Assembly (NCBI GenBank): GCA_023052935.1
Contig: CM041297.1
Coordinates: 112,767,177 to 112,831,176 of the forward strand
Source: Piezodorus guildinii
Lineage: Eukaryota > Arthropoda > Insecta > Hemiptera > Pentatomidae
Length of the DNA: 64,000 nucleotides
Direction of reading: 5' to 3'
This document shows positions 59,401 through 64,000 of the stretch, piece after piece. How positions within the stretch are numbered: the stretch's first letter is position 1; every line of letters begins with the position of its first letter. A model generated the notes under the pieces. The model ran no database searches, had not been told where the DNA came from, and saw only the letters and a list, made by a program, of their open reading frames with translations. The translations under genes and the position numbers were made by a program.

Positions 59401-60221
59401 AGGCACAAGTTCTATCAAGGCCTTCTTGAATATTTGCAAATGCTATTAGTGATTCGGAGGAAGAGAAAGATAAATAGATCTGGCAATCGTCAGCGTGTAG
59501 ATGGTGGGAACAGTGATGGGTGGAATTGGGAAGGTCATTGATATATCAATTGAAAAGACGAGGAGAGGTGCTTGAACCTTGGGCCACACCTGCCGAGAGG
59601 ACTTGAAAGGAAGATAGGGGTTGGTTAGGAATAGTGACAGCTTCGGTTCTGTCAGAAAGAAATGATTGAAACCACCTGATAGTGCTGTTGGAAAAGAATA
59701 GAGACTTTAGTTTGGAAAAAAGGATGGAGTGATCCAGGGAGTCAAATGCTTTCGGGAAGTCCAGAAGTATTAACACGGTCAGTTTTGTATCGTCCATAAC
59801 ATTAGGGGTACTCACTACGTTTGCTATAACATGCTATTTGTGTTATTTTGCTAAACCCGTCAAGTTTCTACATTTATAAAATTGATGGGTTTAGCACAAT
59901 AGTACAAATAGCATGATATAGCAAACGTAGTGAGTACCTCTAGTGTGTAAGTCATAATTGATTTTGAGTGTAAGAGATAATTGTGTCTGAACTATTCTTT
60001 CTAAAGGCTTAGAAAGGTTCGAGAGGATGGAAATAGGGCGATAGTCTTTAGGGGAAGTAGGGTTGGAACTTTTACTGATAGAATGGACTATTGTTTTTTT
60101 CCAAGTAGTGGGAAATACGGACTTTTGGAGGGAAAAGTTATATATAAATAAAAGAACTGGTAGGATTTATGGAAGGCCTAATTTTAACAGTTTTACAGGA
60201 ATTCCATCAAATCCTATGGAG
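59401..60221 (-). pseudogene. CR1-like reverse transcriptase fragment
   Basis: From 60215 downward the minus strand reads 'GFDGIPVKLLKL', 'TSPKDYRPISILSNLSKPLE', then, after a MITE, 'VLILLDFPKAFDSLDHSILF', 'VAQGSSTSPRLF' and, past a stop, 'YINDLPNSTHHCSHHLHADD' (ADD catalytic motif). This motif set fits CR1/Daphne-like LINEs. It lacks both ends of its element and has stops and a shift. Confidence 0.75.
59805..59940. mobile_element. 136-bp palindromic MITE flanked by TA
   Basis: 'ggggtactcactacgtttgc' at the left and 'gcaaacgtagtgagtacctc' at the right, with inverted homology continuing to within ~9 nt of the centre (about 57-bp arms). TA at 59803-59804 and 59941-59942 fits the target duplication of Tc1/mariner-type elements. 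It interrupts the CR1-like RT frame, so it is younger than that fragment. Confidence 0.85.
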
Positions 60222-60226
60222 TATAT

Positions 60227-60291
<65 letters not shown>
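60222..60291. repeat. (TA)n microsatellite at the RT fragment / family X junction
   Basis: About 34 TA units with one 'aat' break near 60239. Confidence 0.95.
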
Positions 60292-60294
<3 letters not shown>

Positions 60295-60520
60295 GCTGGA
60301 AAGCTAAAGAATTTAGCAAGCTCGTAAAAGTTAATAAAGAGTGATGAAATTTGCGTGATAATAATATAATAATATAATATAAAACACTTGTTTCTTTAAA
60401 ATGCAATTTAATTAATTCTTTATTAGTTTCACTTATTTTTATCTCTAACTGTGTTTGAAAATTCCTAAATCGATTTTAACAACGGCGGTAAGTGAAAGTC
60501 GTATGTAAATCGCACTAGAT

Positions 60521-61372
60521 TTTTTTTTTAAACGTATGAATTCAAGACTAGAACATTTAAGAAATATAATTTTTCCATCGATTGTGGCAGATTTTATTAA
60601 TATATTAAATGAAAAAATGTGCATTTTTACACAATTAATAAAATTAAATTAATCGATATAGTTCTATTAAATATCGGTTTAATTCCTGAATATTCAGTAA
60701 TTACTAAATGAACCGTACATTTACTACGTTGCACTATAGACAGCCATCGTTGACGAATGCATCGAATCAACCAAAAATATTTTATTCAACTTTCATGTAA
60801 TTCAAAATGCATATAATTATTTATTTTATTTTGTTTATTTATTAACAGAATCCACCTAACCGGCGAATCGCCCAATGAGAGGTGGTCTTAATACAGACAA
60901 AGTATTATTTTTTTATTTATTTTTTTATAAACTTCTATATTTGAATCAAAACACAGACATATTACAGTGCAAGTAGAAGTCACTATCCCACTAAGGCGAG
61001 CCCGTGTGTGGGAAAGGAGTTCACCTGCGGCAATTCAATAAAAGTACAATAACAAACAATAACAGTATACAGTATGATACAATACAATACTTAAATAATA
61101 TAACACAATTTTATAAAGAAACAGTAACACACTGTACAGCAAAAAAAAAAAAATTACCTTTCAAAATCATAAACACACTTATATACAATAACAATAAAAA
61201 AATATAATAACTGAACAATTATCTGCACCAATTAAATAAATATGATAAACGAACGTTTTACTCAACTATTACGTTTACAATTTGATTAAATTTGTATTTG
61301 CCGGTATTAGTTAAGTAGACATATTTTATTTACTATGACGTAATTAGCTGTATATGTATATATAATATGTAT

Positions 61373-61445
<73 letters not shown>

Positions 61446-61989
61446 AAAGTGTACAACACTGAAAACATTTAGATGAAGATTGATTCCGTTGATGATAGAA
61501 TTAGAATTTCTGCTGTTGTTTTTTTGGCTTTATCAATCAATGTCAATATTTCTCCATTCCGAGAAAATTTTAAAATATAAAAATTCTATGAAATACGTCA
61601 GTTCCAAAACAACATTTTTTAACATATGACAGACCAGAGAGAGAATAATCCGAATTTTTAATATTGATGATATAAATACTTAATGTTTATAAAATAATTA
61701 AAATAAATTTTTTGTACAAATTTTCGTTAGCAAAATAAATTGATGGTATTAATGAAAAATATTTAATATTTTAAAAGTATTACTAAAAATTTAAATATAA
61801 GGGCTTAAATAAATGATTAAATAGCTTTTCGAGAATAAGAAAATGATTTTTTTTTTATTAATTTTACTTTACTTTTCTTTGTTAGTTATATTGAACATAA
61901 GTTGAAGGAAAAATTAATTATTTCCTTTTTTGGCTATTAAATTAGTTTAACTTGCATATTGAGCCGTTATTTATCAATGCTGATAAGAT
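60521..61989. other. AT-rich region with (TA)n at 61362-61441
   Basis: 60830-60890 ('cgaatcgcccaatgagagg') weakly resembles the tail of the SINE at 31819-32108. 60985-61030 is a small mixed-composition patch. No gene. Confidence 0.45.
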
Positions 61990-62462
61990 GATATGATAAA
62001 TATTTTCAAATCAATAAAATTAAAGTTACTTTAGAAGAACATAATACAAAAAAAAATCGGCATTTAAGCCCTGCCGGACTATTCCAATCTAAATGAAACT
62101 TATATTATTTTAAACTCATTAAGTTTTACATCGATGAAGTAAGTTTAATCAAAATCGTTAAAGCCGTTTTTGAGTAAATCGTGAAAAGTTCGAAATTCAT
62201 AGCACATCAGCCGATTTTATTGAAAAAGTTTCTATAAGATATCACGCGTATATTTTTCTCAAATATAAAAAAATAGTTTCTTACACCTTTTCGTTTTCGT
62301 ACTAGACCTACTACATATACACATACACAACAGACCTTTATGCGGGACTTAGTAGGACTCATGGGACCTTAAAACGGGTGTTTCCGTTTAAAACTGGATT
62401 TCACGATCGCGATCCTTTCCCTCACTATATATTTCATATATAAATAAGAGAAAGTGAATATA
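61990..62462 (+). repeat. Dispersed repeat family X, copy 8 (3' half)
   Basis: Core 'atcggcatttaagccctgcc' near 62058, then 'gaccttta..tgcgggact', 'ttaaaacgggtgtttccg', 'tcacgatcgcgatcc' and an end reduced to 'taaataagagaaagtgaa'. The 5' part is strongly diverged or absent. Confidence 0.7.
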
Positions 62463-63059
62463 TACGTAATATATGGAAATCTAACATTTTCTATGGACTT
62501 GGGTGGAAACTGCAGCATCATTGATTCAGAGACTTCCATTTTTCTTTCGTGTGATTTACTGTGTCATAGGTTCATAGCTGCAAGAATTTCTAAGAGTCAA
62601 ATGTCACTAATATTCTTGGATGCATATTTAATATACAAGTTTGTTACGAAAAACGGTCAACTACAGTTAGGGAAATATTGCTAGGATGGATCATCTGCCT
62701 AACATACAAACCCTATACGGCACTTCTACCTGAACATGAACTTACCGTTTGCTTTCGGTTGGTGGCGTAAGCACGCAATCCATCGGGAACCCGAGGCAGG
62801 AGTTGCAGGCGACCTATGCCGTTGACGTAAACTCGGCGCTAATTTCGTTGAGCTAATTAACAGTTCTGATTACGAGCGGTCCCGTGCAAACACTTCTGAT
62901 GGTGTACAGTTCCTGCTTACAACTGAGACCTTGGAGGATATATAGCTGTATATAGCTCAAGGTCAAATTAGTGATAATTTATTATCATGGCTGATCCGAA
63001 CAATGTTTAAAAACGCTGCAAATTATTACACAATGGTTTATATTTTAATTGAATCCTCT
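62463..63059. other. Unassigned, less AT-rich patch at 62690-62950
   Basis: 62690-62950 is noticeably GC-richer than the surroundings and not repeated in this window; no frame or motif identifies it. It could be a UTR or regulatory DNA. Confidence 0.35.
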
Positions 63060-63745
63060 TCGTTACGCTTAGCACACATGTGTCTTATCCCTGAATAACG
63101 GATCCTGTTGTTGCATCCTAAATCCTGCAGAACCAAAGATCAGCCATTGAATAAAGAAAGAAAGAAAAGTAAATTTTATCTGGGACCTTTAGACCCCTAG
63201 GAATAACAAAAAAGTACAAAAACTCAGACTTGTGTCTGGCACAGAAACAAAATAACAAAAAAAAATACAATCTTAAAATATACTTATATTAAATAAGGTT
63301 AAACAAGATGCTCTCCGTATAGAACTAGACATGGAATTCCAGAGCGATGCGGAACGGAAAATAATGATTTTTTAAATTATGATGTTTGATAAGAAGAAAA
63401 AGAGGTTAGTGGACTGGGATCTTGTATTAAACGAATGTACTAATTAACAAGAGATGGTGCTAAAATTGGAGAATTGAAATAAATCCCACCAAATCACATT
63501 CATCCTACGTTGTAAACATGACTTTCTGTTTCGCTGTTTCATTTGATCATGCACCACTCATCTCTGCAGAACAAATACCATACCTTGGACTCTATCTTGA
63601 CCAACGTCTTACATTGAATCCATACCGACTACTAAATCACTTACTTGACAAGCGGTCAAAAATCTTCTTTACTACAAAAAACTTCCGGTTCCAATAAACC
63701 ATCGAAATCCTTCCGCAAACCTTGCAATCAAAGTCCTTAACATTT
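63060..63745 (+). mobile_element. Jockey family C relic, interrupted
   Basis: 63100-63145 ('atcctgcagaaccaaag', 'atcagccattgaat') and 63460-63745 ('ttggagaattgaaataaatc', then 'IPYLGLYLDQRLTLNPYR') match the copy at 36480-36720. About 320 bp of unrelated A-rich sequence (63146-63465) separates them. Only RT fragments with stops remain. Confidence 0.65.
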
Positions 63746-64000
63746 TTTTCGTTCTATAAAAGGATTAGTTATGGAGCTTTTATGCATCAGTTACATTTCT
63801 CATCCGAGATTTCCTATCTTTGAGTGGTATCTTAAAATCTTCATTTTACAGTTTTGGTTTTACTTAAATATCGCTATTTCAGAAAAAAATATATACAAAG
63901 TGCTAACCAGTCATCATCGGTTCACTGTATATTATTAATACTAAAATATTCTTAAGGCGAAGAATAAACTCTTGAACTGAAATGTCTGCAAAATATATAT
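63746..64000. other. AT-rich end of window
   Basis: Nothing recognised. Confidence 0.6.

Larger units (their letters stand above)
59242..60520 (-). repeat. Dispersed repeat family X, copy 7, interrupted
   Basis: On the plus strand: left end 'tactttcactta' and reversed 3' blocks to 'gcaaaaaggtctgtgagtg' (59242-59400); right part 60292-60520 with 'ctggaaagctaaagaattta' and the terminal 'ggtaagtgaaagtcgtatgt', 'cgcactagat'. The middle third of the family is missing and replaced by a CR1-like RT fragment and a TA tract. Confidence 0.75.

Noticed and set aside
1..64000. CRISPR arrays, bacterial operons or phage genes
   Set aside because: No spaced short direct repeats of that type and no prokaryotic gene organisation; all recognisable coding is eukaryotic transposon-derived.

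Overview
This is AT-rich eukaryotic DNA, most likely from an insect genome and perhaps a hemipteran (inferred from the non-LTR retrotransposon families and tRNA-type SINEs; the species is not identifiable). No complete host gene is visible. Nearly every recognisable coding segment belongs to a transposable element, mostly truncated, nested or carrying stops. The only host-like candidate is a short signal-peptide exon at 54331-54421. One 100-base assembly gap lies at 30276-30375.

Layout. 0-6 kb: SINE fragment, a minisatellite, copy 1 of a dispersed ~0.9 kb repeat (called family X here), then a 5'-truncated I-group non-LTR element with an RNase H domain (3661-5489). 6.4-11.1 kb: a Jockey element (family B) whose nearly full-length body is inverted relative to its own 3' tail, with a 10-bp target-site duplication (TSD) round the whole: a 5' inversion of the twin-priming type. 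12.2-16.8 kb: a nearly intact Jockey element (family A) with an 11-bp TSD; ORF1 and ORF2 are in one frame, separated only by a stop, and ORF2 has one further stop. 17.95-22.84 kb: a complete Ty3/Gypsy LTR retrotransposon of the CsRn1 type, with 395-bp LTRs about 98% identical, 4-bp TSD, tRNA-Trp-type primer site, CHCC Gag motif, a T_TTA_AAC -1 frameshift site with a downstream hairpin, and one stop in RNase H.

22.8-34 kb: AT-rich sequence with a family X copy, a tandem array of ~370-bp units running into the gap and split by a SINE with a 12-bp TSD, an RTE-like fragment and further SINEs. 34-46 kb: Jockey, RTE-like and I-group fragments, including an I-group element inserted into a Jockey-C relic (12-bp TSD). 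46-53 kb: three family X copies; one is split by a Jockey-B fragment (15-bp TSD), another sits inside an RTE-like relic; two SINEs follow. 54-58.9 kb: the signal-peptide exon, then AT-rich sequence. 59-64 kb: a foldback element carrying hammerhead-core-like motifs in both arms, a family X copy interrupted by a CR1-like reverse transcriptase fragment that itself holds a palindromic MITE, another X copy and a Jockey-C relic.

The nesting gives a relative chronology. Family X, Jockey-C and the RTE-like relics are older layers; Jockey B and I-group copies landed in them; the LTR element (about 2% LTR divergence) is among the younger insertions. All similarities were judged by eye, so boundaries of degenerate fragments are approximate by tens of bases.
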